This document shows, piece after piece, positions 42,959 through 50,601 of a stretch of 64,000 nucleotides of DNA. Source of the stretch: Propioniciclava sp. MC1595 (lineage in GTDB: Bacteria > Actinomycetota > Actinomycetes > Propionibacteriales > Propionibacteriaceae); the NCBI RefSeq assembly GCF_017569205.1, contig NZ_CP071870.1, positions 3,348,001 to 3,412,000 on the forward strand, read 5' to 3'. A model generated the notes under the pieces. The model did not search any database, was not told the origin of the DNA, and was given only the letters and a program-made list of their open reading frames with translations. A program made the translations under genes and the position numbers. The first letter of the stretch is position 1; every line of letters begins with the position of its first letter.

Positions 42959-44182
42959 TCAGTGGCCCCGCACCTGCGGCGGCTCGTGGGCGCAGAAGGG
43001 TTCCTCGGCCAGATAGTCGCCGGTCATGGCGTACGCCCTGGCCCGGGACCCGCCGCACGCGTCGCGGTAGCCGCAGACGCCGCACTTGCCCTTGAGCAGG
43101 GTGCGGTCGCGCAGCTCCTTGAACACGGGCGCGTTGCGGTAGATCTCGATGATGTCGTCGTCGCGGATGTTGCCCGCCTTGATCGGCAGGAACCCCGACG
43201 GCATGACGTCGCCGGTGTGGCTGATGAAGATGAACCCGTCGCCGTCGTTGACGTTGCGGGCGCGCCCGATGCCGTCGCTCTGCGAGTAGTGCATGCCGCG
43301 GGTCATCACCTCGTGGACGTCCTCGTCGGCGCCCGCGCGCACCTCGGCGCGCTTGCGCTGCATGACGACGCGCGAGTACTGCGGGGCGGCGGTCGCCTTG
43401 ATGTCGAACGGGGCCGTCTTGCTCAGGTCGTAGAGCTGGTGGAAGACCGACTCGAACTCCTCCGCGGACGCCACGTCGTCGGCCTTCGCCCGGCCCATGG
43501 GCACCAGGAAGAAGACCTCCCAGAACACGACGCCGAGGGTCGTCATGAGCTCGGTCATGGCGTCCATGTCGTCGATGTTGGCCTTGCGGATCACCGTGTT
43601 GACCTGCGTCGACAGGCCGACCTCCTGAGCCTCGCGCAGGATGCGCAGGCCGTGGTCGAAGCTGCCCTTCACGCGGCGGAACTCGTCGTGGATCTCGGCG
43701 TTCGACCCGTCGAGGGAGATGGCCAGGCGGGTCAGGCCGACGTCCTTGAGCTGCTGCAGGAGCTCCTTGGTGGCCAGCGAGGTCGTCGCGGGCGTGATGC
43801 CCATGCGCATGCCCAGGTTGGCGCCGTACTCGACGAGCTCGACGATGTCGGGGCGCTTGAAGCAGTCGCCGCCCGAGAAGACGAACACGATCGGGCCGAA
43901 CTCGCGCAGGCGGCGCATCATCGCCTTCGCCTCGTCGGTGGTGAGTTCGCCCTTGTCGCGCAGGGGCTGCGCCATGGCGCGGCAGTGCTGGCAGGCGAGG
44001 TCGCAGGCCTGGGTGGTCTCCCAGATCGCGATGAACGGCGCCGAGTCGAAGTCGAGGTTCCGGCGCGACGGTGCGCTGTGCGGGTGACCGCCGGGGTGGC
44101 CCCCCGGGTGCCCGCCGGGATGCCCTCCCGGGTGTCCGGGGTGACCGCCCGGGTGACGCGGCGTTGCTGCGAGGTCAGTCAT
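42959..44182 (-). CDS. Radical SAM/SPASM protein with His-rich N-terminal tail
   Basis: A 407-residue protein from ATG 44182. Residues 10-35 are a run of PGGH repeats. The radical SAM cluster motif is C60-x3-C64-x2-C67 in TTQACDLACQHC, with FVFSGGDCFKRPD as the GGE-like SAM motif and ISLDGSNAEIHDEFRRVKG. The C-terminal SPASM region has CGVCGYRDACGG and a last Cys in EEPFCAHEP for an auxiliary Fe-S cluster. It resembles the TIGR04053/NirJ-AhbD group, linked to heme or peptide modification. The substrate is not shown by neighbours. The His tail could bind Ni, Zn or Cu. Confidence 0.85.
   Translation of the reverse strand: MTDLAATPRHPGGHPGHPGGHPGGHPGGHPGGHPHSAPSRRNLDFDSAPFIAIWETTQACDLACQHCRAMAQPLRDKGELTTDEAKAMMRRLREFGPIVFVFSGGDCFKRPDIVELVEYGANLGMRMGITPATTSLATKELLQQLKDVGLTRLAISLDGSNAEIHDEFRRVKGSFDHGLRILREAQEVGLSTQVNTVIRKANIDDMDAMTELMTTLGVVFWEVFFLVPMGRAKADDVASAEEFESVFHQLYDLSKTAPFDIKATAAPQYSRVVMQRKRAEVRAGADEDVHEVMTRGMHYSQSDGIGRARNVNDGDGFIFISHTGDVMPSGFLPIKAGNIRDDDIIEIYRNAPVFKELRDRTLLKGKCGVCGYRDACGGSRARAYAMTGDYLAEEPFCAHEPPQVRGH
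44078..44155 (-). repeat. Coding tandem repeat (His-Pro-Gly-Gly tail)
   Basis: About six degenerate 12-bp units encoding PGGH, with one shortened to PGH. In-frame, so copy number could change without frame loss. It is not a CRISPR: units are contiguous and coding. Confidence 0.8.
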
Positions 44183-44304
44183 GGGCGAGAGATTACTACG
44201 ACGTGACGTAGGAGACTCCATCGCGGGTGCCGCCCTTCGCGCGCGGTGGCAACCGGACGCCCCGATCCGGGCGAATCGGGCGCCTCGGCTTACGCTGGTA
44301 CGCG

Positions 44305-45138
44305 ATGAAGCTCATGATCCGCGGCCTGGTCGGCGTCGTGGCCGCCGCCGTGGTGGTCACGGGCTGCAGCGCGCCCGGTGCCGGGACGCCGGCGTCCAGC
44401 ACCCCGTCGTCGCCGGTGGCGGCGCCGGTCGGACGCGCCGCCGAGTCGCCGCGCCCCGAGCTCTCGGCGTCCCCCAGCCCGGTGGCGACCCCCAGCCCCA
44501 CCCCCTCCTCCACCCGGACGCCGACGCCCACGCCGGCACCCACCCCGCCCACGCACCCGACGGACTCCCCCAAGGCCGGGAAGGCCACCGGACCCATCAC
44601 CGACACCCCGTTCGAGGTCGACGGGATCCCGGTCGTCAGCAAGGACCACCGCCTCTCGGCGTCCTACGTGCCGCCGTGGGCGGGCGAGCCGAACGGCCTG
44701 CACCCTGACGCGACGGCCGGCTTCAAGGCGCTCCAGGCCGCCGCGAAGGCGGACGGGCTGCGCCTCACCATCCGGTCCGGCTACCGGAGCCACGCCACCC
44801 AGAAGGCGAGCTTCGCCAACGCGCGCAAGCAGTACAACGAGAAGACCGCGCGGCTCTACTTCGCCGAGGCCGGGGCGTCCGAGCACCAACTCGGCCTCGC
44901 GCTCGACGCCTGGGACGGCAAGAACCGAGGCACCGCCTTCGCCCGCACCCCGCACGCGAGGTGGCTGGCCGAGCACGCCCACGAGTTCGGCTTCATCGTG
45001 CGCTACCCGCAGGACAAGACGCACATCACCGGTTACGCGTGGGAGTCCTGGCACCTGCGCTGGGTCGGCACCGAGGTGTCCCAGCACTTCACCCCCGGCT
45101 CGGGCCTGACCCTCGAGGAGTACCTCGGGCTGGCCTGA
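44305..45138 (+). CDS. VanY-like D-Ala-D-Ala carboxypeptidase lipoprotein
   Basis: A 277-residue secreted peptidase from ATG 44305. The signal peptide IRGLVGVVAAAVVVTGCSAP ends in a lipobox. Residues about 28-95 are a Pro/Thr/Ser-rich linker suited to spanning the cell wall. The catalytic LAS domain follows: SGYRSHATQKASFANA, the zinc site in ASEHQLGLALDAWDG (His and Asp) and the second His in ESWHLRWVGTE. It trims D-Ala from peptidoglycan stem peptides. Nothing links it to vancomycin resistance; a housekeeping wall role is likely. Confidence 0.88.
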   Translation: MKLMIRGLVGVVAAAVVVTGCSAPGAGTPASSTPSSPVAAPVGRAAESPRPELSASPSPVATPSPTPSSTRTPTPTPAPTPPTHPTDSPKAGKATGPITDTPFEVDGIPVVSKDHRLSASYVPPWAGEPNGLHPDATAGFKALQAAAKADGLRLTIRSGYRSHATQKASFANARKQYNEKTARLYFAEAGASEHQLGLALDAWDGKNRGTAFARTPHARWLAEHAHEFGFIVRYPQDKTHITGYAWESWHLRWVGTEVSQHFTPGSGLTLEEYLGLA

Positions 45139-45154
45139 CGTGCCAGACTGCCGC

Positions 45155-46213
45155 ATGGCCACCACCACCGACATCGTCGTCGTGGGCGCCGGGCTCGCGG
45201 GGCTCGTCGCCGCCTGTGAAGCCGCCGACGCCGGCGCGCGCGTCCTCGTGCTCGACCAGGAACCCGAGCAGTCCCTGGGCGGGCAGGCCCACTGGAGCCT
45301 GGGCGGGCTGTTCCTCGTCGACTCCCCCGAGCAGCGCCGCCTGCGGGTGCGCGACTCGTTCGACCTCGCGTGGTCCGACTGGCTGGGCTCTGCGCAGTTC
45401 GACCGCGACGACGACCTCTGGCCACAGCGCTGGGCCGAGGCGTACGTGCACTTCGCCGCCGGCGAGAAGCGCGCGTGGCTCGCGGCGCAGGGCCTCAAGC
45501 TCTTCCCCGTGGTCGGCTGGGCCGAGCGCGGCGACGGGCGCGCCGACGGCCACGGCAACTCCGTCCCGCGCTTCCACCTGACGTGGGGCACCGGCCCCGG
45601 GGTCCTCGAGCCGTTCCTCCGGCGCGCCCGCGCGCACGAGGCGTCCGGACGCCTCACCTTCGGCTTCCGCCACCGCGTCGACGAGGTCGTCATGGAGGAC
45701 GGCCGGGCGGTGGGCGTCCGGGGTTCGGTGCTGGCGCCCGACGACACCGCCCGCGGCACGGCGTCCACCCGCGAGGTGGTCGGCGACTTCGAGGTCCGCG
45801 CCGGGGCGACGATCGTGACCAGCGGCGGGATCGGCGGCGACCTGGACCTGGTCCGGCGGTTCTGGCCCAAGCGCCTGGGCACCCCGCCCGAACAGATGGT
45901 CGCGGGCGTCCCCGCGCACGTCGACGGGCGCATGCTCGGCATCACCGAGGCCGCAGGCGCGAGCCTGGTCAACCGCGACCGCATGTGGCACTACACCGAG
46001 GGCCTGCACAACTGGGACCCGGTGTGGGCCAACCACGGCATCCGCATCCTGCCCGGGCCCAGCTCGCTGTGGCTCGACGCGTTCGGACGCCGAGTCGCCG
46101 GGTTCGGCGGCGGCGGGATGCACGGCTACAACGCGCTCGAGGGCACCTTCCTGGGCGGCTGCTTGTTCTCCGGCCGGGCGGCCGGACGGGCCGCAGCCCG
46201 CGGCGTCCGGTGA
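45155..46213 (+). CDS. FAD-binding dehydrogenase with an internal deletion
   Basis: A 352-residue flavoprotein from ATG 45155. The N-terminal VVVGAGLAGLVAACEAADAG (FAD), SLGGQAHWSLGGLFLVDSPE and GHGNSVPRFHLTWGTGPGV match a family of fumarate-reductase-like FAD dehydrogenases (COG3573-like) that are usually about 550 residues. After HGIRILPGPSSLWLDAFGRR the sequence jumps directly to VAGFGGGGMHGYNALEGT, which is the family's C-terminal end. About 190 residues of the substrate-binding domain are missing in frame. So the product probably keeps part of the FAD fold but not activity. Substrate unknown. Confidence 0.75.
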   Translation: MATTTDIVVVGAGLAGLVAACEAADAGARVLVLDQEPEQSLGGQAHWSLGGLFLVDSPEQRRLRVRDSFDLAWSDWLGSAQFDRDDDLWPQRWAEAYVHFAAGEKRAWLAAQGLKLFPVVGWAERGDGRADGHGNSVPRFHLTWGTGPGVLEPFLRRARAHEASGRLTFGFRHRVDEVVMEDGRAVGVRGSVLAPDDTARGTASTREVVGDFEVRAGATIVTSGGIGGDLDLVRRFWPKRLGTPPEQMVAGVPAHVDGRMLGITEAAGASLVNRDRMWHYTEGLHNWDPVWANHGIRILPGPSSLWLDAFGRRVAGFGGGGMHGYNALEGTFLGGCLFSGRAAGRAAARGVR

Positions 46214-46230
46214 AGTGCCACACGCACGCT

Positions 46231-46292
46231 GATGCATTTCCGGGTGGAGGAACCCCAAGGATTCTTGGGGTCCGGCCGCCCGGAAATGCATC
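46231..46292. repeat. Nested double inverted repeat
   Basis: Outer arms GATGCATTTCCGGG (46231-46244 and complement 46279-46292) enclose an inner hairpin ACCCCAAG-GATT-CTTGGGGT (46252-46271). It lies between the truncated dehydrogenase and the dienelactone hydrolase; terminator, small repeat element or regulatory site are all possible. Confidence 0.75.
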
Positions 46293-46329
46293 TGGTTACG
46301 ATGGCGGCACCAACGTGAGAGGGGCGACG

Positions 46330-47055
46330 ATGCCGAAGTCCACCGAGATCACCATCCCCGTACCGAACGGGCCCGACGGGGCCGGCATGCCGGCGACGCT
46401 CGTGCGGCCCGACTCCCCCATGGGCGCGGGCATCGTGCTGGTGCAGGAGATCTTCGGCCGCACCGCCTACATGCGCAAGCGTGCGATGGACCTGGCCGAG
46501 AACGGGTACACCGTGGTCCTGCCGCAGGTGTACTGGCGGATCGGCATCGACGACATCCCCGAGGACTCCCCCGACGCGCTCATGGTCGCGGTCGGCCACT
46601 CGCAGGCGGTCGACTGGGACCAGGCGGTCGCCGACATCCGCACCGCGATCACCTGGCTGCGCGCCGACCCCGAGAGCGAGCACGCGGTCGCGCTGGTGGG
46701 CTTCTGCTTCGGCGGCGGCCTCGCCTACGCGGCGCTGCAGGGGGTGCGCGGTCTCGAGCACGCCGACGCGCTGGTCAGCTACTACGGCTCGGCCCTGCCC
46801 AACCTGGTCGACGGGCCCACCGTGCACGCCGCGAGCCTCCACCACTTCGGCGACGCCGACGCGTTCATCCCGCGCGAGGCGATCGACCACATCCGCGAGG
46901 TCGTCGAGGCCGACGGCGCCGAGTTCCACCTGTGGGACGACGCCAACCACGCCTTCGACAACCCGACCCCCGAGCTGGGCCTGCACGACCCGCGCGCCTC
47001 CCGCGAGGCGTGGGAGGTCACCCTCGACTGGCTGGCCGAGCACCACCCGGCCTGA
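46330..47055 (+). CDS. Dienelactone hydrolase family protein
   Basis: A 241-residue alpha/beta hydrolase from ATG 46330 with GAGAGGGG upstream. The nucleophile is Cys126 in VGFCFGGG, the DLH hallmark; GDADAFIP holds the Asp and WDDANHAFDNP the His. QEIFGRTAYMRKRAMDLAEN is the family's oxyanion region. DLH enzymes open cyclic ester lactones from chloroaromatic breakdown, but most actinobacterial members have unknown substrates. It stands alone and ends at a bidirectional terminator. Confidence 0.87.
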   Translation: MPKSTEITIPVPNGPDGAGMPATLVRPDSPMGAGIVLVQEIFGRTAYMRKRAMDLAENGYTVVLPQVYWRIGIDDIPEDSPDALMVAVGHSQAVDWDQAVADIRTAITWLRADPESEHAVALVGFCFGGGLAYAALQGVRGLEHADALVSYYGSALPNLVDGPTVHAASLHHFGDADAFIPREAIDHIREVVEADGAEFHLWDDANHAFDNPTPELGLHDPRASREAWEVTLDWLAEHHPA

Positions 47056-47066
47056 GGCAGAAACGC

Positions 47067-47116
47067 CGCTCCCCGTCAGGTGCGCCGGTTGCAGCCGGTG
47101 CATCTGACGGGGAGCG
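47067..47116. terminator. Bidirectional terminator between convergent genes
   Basis: CGCTCCCCGTCAG pairs with CTGACGGGGAGCG, extended inward by a wobble and GC pairs, with a second small stem in the loop. It lies between the hydrolase (ends 47055) and rhodanese (ends 47127). Confidence 0.75.
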
Positions 47117-47126
47117 GGCGCGTCTG

Positions 47127-47540
47127 TCAGCGCTCGACCTGGGCGATCTCCTGACCGGAGGCCTTCCAGGCGGTGAAACCGCCGTCGAGGTGGGCGACGG
47201 TGTCGAAGCCCATGTCCTGCAGCGTCTTGGCGGTCAGCGCCGAACGCCAGCCGGAGCCGCAGTAGAGCACCAGGGTCCGCCCGTCGTCGAGCGAGGCCTT
47301 GTAGTACGGGCTCTCGGGGTCGACCCAGAACTCGAGCATGCCGCGCGGCGCCTTGGACGCCTCGGGCACCATCCCCTCCCGCACGAGCTCGCGCGGGTCA
47401 CGGATGTCGACGAACTGGTAGGTCGGGTCGTCGAGCAGGCCGACGGCCTCCTCGACGGTGATGTTGCGGATCTCGGCGCGCGCGGCCTCGACGAGGGACG
47501 CCGACGGGCGGGCCAGCGGGGTACCGGGTTCGCGGGTCAT
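47127..47540 (-). CDS. Rhodanese-like sulfurtransferase
   Basis: A 137-residue single-domain rhodanese from ATG 47540. ITVEEAVGLLDDPTYQFVDI begins the domain; the active Cys94 lies in VLYCGSGWRSALTA, and HLDGGFTAWKASG is the usual end. A long insertion (GMLEFWVDPESPYYKASLDD) matches rhodanese variants of about this length. It moves sulfane sulfur between small acceptors. It starts just after the aminotransferase stop (47546), so the two may be cotranscribed. Confidence 0.87.
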   Translation of the reverse strand: MTREPGTPLARPSASLVEAARAEIRNITVEEAVGLLDDPTYQFVDIRDPRELVREGMVPEASKAPRGMLEFWVDPESPYYKASLDDGRTLVLYCGSGWRSALTAKTLQDMGFDTVAHLDGGFTAWKASGQEIAQVER

Positions 47541-47545
47541 GGGCC

Positions 47546-48742
47546 TCATCCCTTCAGGACCGCAGCGATGGACTCGCTGACGTAGCCGACGTTGTCGTCG
47601 TTCAGGGCGGCCACGCAGATGCGGCCGGTGTCGGTGCCGTAGACGCCGAACTCGTTGCGCAGGCGCACCATCTGGTCCTTGGTCAGGCCCGAGAAGGAGA
47701 ACATGCCGACCTGGTCGGTGATGTAGCTGTAGTCGCCCTCGACGCCGGCAGCCTTCAGCCCCTCGACCAGCGCACCGCGCATCGCCTTGATGCGGTCGCG
47801 CATCTCGCCGAGCTCGTCCACCCACTGGGCGCGCAGGTCGGCGTCCGACAGCACGGTCGCGGCGAGCTGGGCGCCGTGGGTCGGCGGGTTGGAGTAGTTG
47901 GTGCGGATCACGATCTTGACCTGCGACAGGACGCGCTTGGCCTCCTCGGCGTCGGCGCACACGATCGACAGGGCGCCGACGCGCTCGCCGTAGAGCGACA
48001 GGCTCTTGGAGAACGAGGTCGACACGAAGAACGACGGGACGCGCTCGGCGAACTTGCGGACGGTCGCGCCGTCCTCCTCGAGGCCCTCGCTGAAGCCCTG
48101 GTAGGCCATGTCGAGGAACGCGACGAGGTCGCCGGCGAGGACGGTCTCGATGACCTGGTCCCACTGGTCGGCGGTCAGGTCGTAGCCGGTCGGGTTGTGG
48201 CAGCAGGCGTGCAGCACGACGACCGTGCCGGGGGCCGCGGCGCGCAGGTCGGCGAGCATGCCCTCGAAGTCGGCGCCCTTGGCCTCGGCGTCGTAGTAGG
48301 CGTACTTCTCGACGGTGAACCCGGCGCGGGTGAACAGCGCCTGGTGGTTCTCCCAGCTCGGGTTCGAGATGAGCACCTTGGCCTCAGGGTTGACCTGGCG
48401 CAGGAAGTCGGCACCCACCTTCAGGGCACCGGTGCCGCCCAGTGCCTGCACGGTGACGACGCGGTCGTGCACGCCGGAGCCCTCGCCGAAGACGAGGTCC
48501 TTCACGTCGGCGTCGTAGGTGGCCAGTCCGTCGATGGGCAGGTAGCCCTTCGCGGCGGCGGCCTCGGCGAGCTTCTTCTCGGCGGCCTCGACGCAGCGCA
48601 GCAGCGGGAGCTTGCCGGAGGCGTCCTGGTAGACACCGACCCCGAGGTTCACTTTCTTCGGGTTGGTGTCGGCCTTGAACTGCTCGGTGAGGCCGAGGAT
48701 GGCGTCCGGGGGTGCCTGCTGGACATCGGAGAACAAGGACAT
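47546..48742 (-). CDS. Aromatic/aspartate aminotransferase (class I, group alpha)
   Basis: A 398-residue PLP enzyme from ATG 48742. DPKK-type start NPKKVNLGVGVYQDASGKLP, YLPIDGL, HACCHNPTGYDL (PLP-binding Asn), and FFVSTSFSKSLSLYGERVGA with Lys246 as Schiff base are those of the AspC/TyrB group, not the Bacillus-type. It converts aromatic amino acids or aspartate to keto acids with 2-oxoglutarate. It is followed closely by rhodanese. The start may be the in-frame GTG 9 bases upstream. Confidence 0.88.
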   Translation of the reverse strand: MSLFSDVQQAPPDAILGLTEQFKADTNPKKVNLGVGVYQDASGKLPLLRCVEAAEKKLAEAAAAKGYLPIDGLATYDADVKDLVFGEGSGVHDRVVTVQALGGTGALKVGADFLRQVNPEAKVLISNPSWENHQALFTRAGFTVEKYAYYDAEAKGADFEGMLADLRAAAPGTVVVLHACCHNPTGYDLTADQWDQVIETVLAGDLVAFLDMAYQGFSEGLEEDGATVRKFAERVPSFFVSTSFSKSLSLYGERVGALSIVCADAEEAKRVLSQVKIVIRTNYSNPPTHGAQLAATVLSDADLRAQWVDELGEMRDRIKAMRGALVEGLKAAGVEGDYSYITDQVGMFSFSGLTKDQMVRLRNEFGVYGTDTGRICVAALNDDNVGYVSESIAAVLKG

Positions 48743-48779
48743 GGGGTCCACCTTTCGTGCGCGGGATCCAGCCTAGTGC

Positions 48780-49043
48780 TGGGGTCCCCCCGACACACCG
48801 GCCGTCCGCAACGGCGGGCTGGTGGCCCACGTCGACGGTGGTGGCGGCCCCCGGACGCCCGGGCCCGGCCTGCTCGAGCAACAGGGCGCGCCGCTGCGCC
48901 ACGGAGTTGCGGCTCCAGCCGTTGGTGTCGGTCTTGAACCACTGGCACCAGCAGCGGCGGGGGTCGCCGGGGGTGGCGAACACCGCCTCGAGGTCGGCCT
49001 CACTCGCCTCGTTCGCGGGCACCACGGTGATCTTCTCGGCCAT
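48780..49043 (-). pseudogene. GNAT-like protein, N-terminal remnant
   Basis: ATG 49043 begins MAEKITVVPANEASEADLEA and FATPGDPRRCWCQWFKTDTN, then SVAQRRALLLEQAG, the usual N-terminus of a family of GNAT acetyltransferases (about 180 residues). After GRPGAAT no acetyl-CoA-binding region follows; the frame runs into the aminotransferase in another reading. So about two thirds of the gene is missing, next to the aminotransferase start. Confidence 0.65.
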
Positions 49044-49088
49044 GCACCCATCCTGCGCCCTTGGCCGATCTCCCGGTACCCCCGTGGG

Positions 49089-49574
49089 TCACGCCGACCG
49101 CAACGGCAGCGCGGCCATGGCCTCCAGCGCCTCGCCCGAGGTGCGGTAGACGGTCCACTCGTCCATCGCGACCGCGCCCATGGCCTTGTAGAAGTCGATC
49201 GAGGGCTCGTTCCAGTCGAGCACCCACCACTGGAACCGGCTGTAGCCACGCTCCACGCAGCGGCGGGCCAACGTGACCAGCAGGTCGCGGCCCAGCCCCG
49301 ACCCGCGGTGGGCGGGGTCGACGTAGAGGTCCTCGAGGTAGATGCCGTGGCAGCCGTCCCACGTGGAGTAGTTCAGGAACCAGATCGCCATCCCGACCAC
49401 GCGTCCGTCGACCTCGGCCACGTCGGCGAACAACGCCGGGTTCTGCCCGAAGAGGGCGCGATCGAGGGCGGACGCCGTGGCGGTGACGGCGTCCGGCTCT
49501 CGTTCGTAGACGGCCAGGTCGACGATGAACTGGTGGATGGCCTCGACGTCGCGGGGCTCGGCGGGTCTGATCAC
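49089..49574 (-). CDS. GNAT acetyltransferase, diamine-acetyltransferase-like
   Basis: A 161-residue acetyltransferase from GTG 49574 (IRPAEPRDVEAIHQFIVDLA). IYLEDLYVDPAHRGSGLGRD holds the acetyl-CoA pyrophosphate loop (RGSGLG), and QWWVLDWNEPSIDFYKAMGA and MDEWTVYRTSGEAL complete the fold. The EDLYV and WNEPSIDFYK patterns match spermidine/spermine or thialysine acetyltransferases. It would acetylate a diamine or lysine-like amine. Single gene. Confidence 0.85.
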   Translation of the reverse strand: MIRPAEPRDVEAIHQFIVDLAVYEREPDAVTATASALDRALFGQNPALFADVAEVDGRVVGMAIWFLNYSTWDGCHGIYLEDLYVDPAHRGSGLGRDLLVTLARRCVERGYSRFQWWVLDWNEPSIDFYKAMGAVAMDEWTVYRTSGEALEAMAALPLRSA

Positions 49575-49593
49575 CCGCCCCAGTGTGCCGGGA

Positions 49594-50070
49594 TCAGGCG
49601 GTCTCGTCAGCGGCACCGGTGCCGGGCTGGACGGTCCAGCTCGGGGGTTCGTCGCGGCCCGCCTCCTCGTCGGCCTCGGCATCCTCGGCCGTCGCCTGCA
49701 CGATGCCCTGCGCGTGGTGCACGGGGGCGTAGACCGCGTACAGCTGCAGCGGCTCGTCGCCGGTGTTGATGACGTCGTGCCACATGCCGGCGGGCACCTG
49801 GATCGACCAGCCGTCCTCGACGGCCTGCTCGAAGGTCACCTCGTCCTTGGCGGGGCCCATGACGCAGCGGCCGGTGCCCGCGTCGACGCGCAGGAACTGG
49901 TCGGTCTCGGGGTGCACCTCGAGGCCGATCGAGCTGCCGACGGGGATGGACATGAGGGTGACCTGGAGGTACTTCCCGGTCCACGCGACCGTGCGGTAGT
50001 TCTCGTTCTCGACGGTCGCGCCCTCGATGTCGAACGCGTTGGGGTTGGGTCCGTTATCGATGATGTCCAT
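49594..50070 (-). CDS. Cupin-fold protein
   Basis: A 158-residue protein from ATG 50070. The two cupin motifs are IGLEVHPETDQFLRVDAGTG (metal-binding His/Glu) and VPAGMWHDVINTGDEPLQLY (His). The C-terminal 30 residues are acidic and disordered. Small cupins of this shape act as isomerases, dioxygenases or metal-binding proteins; no substrate is indicated. Start codon ATG with weak ribosome site. Confidence 0.83.
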   Translation of the reverse strand: MDIIDNGPNPNAFDIEGATVENENYRTVAWTGKYLQVTLMSIPVGSSIGLEVHPETDQFLRVDAGTGRCVMGPAKDEVTFEQAVEDGWSIQVPAGMWHDVINTGDEPLQLYAVYAPVHHAQGIVQATAEDAEADEEAGRDEPPSWTVQPGTGAADETA

Positions 50071-50144
50071 GGACCCCACGGTACCCAGCCGGGGGCCGGC
50101 CGCCCAGCGAGGCGACCCTTCCCCCCGGCACTCCCGGGACGAGC

Positions 50145-50501
50145 TCAGATGCGCGGGTCGGAGCTCGGGTCGACGCCGGTCACGTCCTCCATGTCGTCGG
50201 CAACATCCTCGACGTGGGCGTCGTCGGTGGCCACCAGGTCGGCGTAGGTGGGGTTCTTCTCGATCCAGCCCTGCACGTAGGGGCACTGCGGGTCGACCCG
50301 GTAGCCCAGGGTGCGGATGTCGTCCAGCCCGGCCCGGACGAGCTCGCCCGCGAGGCCCTGCCCGGAGAACCGGTCCTCGACGGTCGTGTGGGGGAGCGCG
50401 ACGACGCCCTCGTCCACCATGTAGTCGAGCCAGCCGGCCAGTTCGCCGTCGACGTGGATCTCGAAGCGGTTCTCGTCGGTGTTCTTGGTGACCTCTGCCA
50501 T
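50145..50501 (-). CDS. YjdJ-like small N-acetyltransferase
   Basis: A 118-residue minimal GNAT (YjdJ/Gtf type) from ATG 50501. NRFEIHVDGELAGWLDYMVD, HTTVEDRFSGQGLAGELVRA with the CoA loop SGQGLAG, and CPYVQGWIEKNPTYADLV are the family marks. The last 25 residues are an acidic tail. Substrate unknown. It is divergent from the sugar-binding lipoprotein gene at 50602. Confidence 0.85.
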   Translation of the reverse strand: MAEVTKNTDENRFEIHVDGELAGWLDYMVDEGVVALPHTTVEDRFSGQGLAGELVRAGLDDIRTLGYRVDPQCPYVQGWIEKNPTYADLVATDDAHVEDVADDMEDVTGVDPSSDPRI

Positions 50502-50601
50502 GGAGCCAACCTAGTCGGCCCCCCAATGCGGCCGAAAGTGGTACCCGAACGTGACGTGGGCAGCCCGCATGTTGTCGTCACTTTCAACTAAGCTCCGCCC
50601 C

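Noticed and set aside
44078-44155. Regular repeat that might be a CRISPR array
   Set aside because: Units are contiguous 12-bp codon repeats without spacers and encode PGGH in frame.
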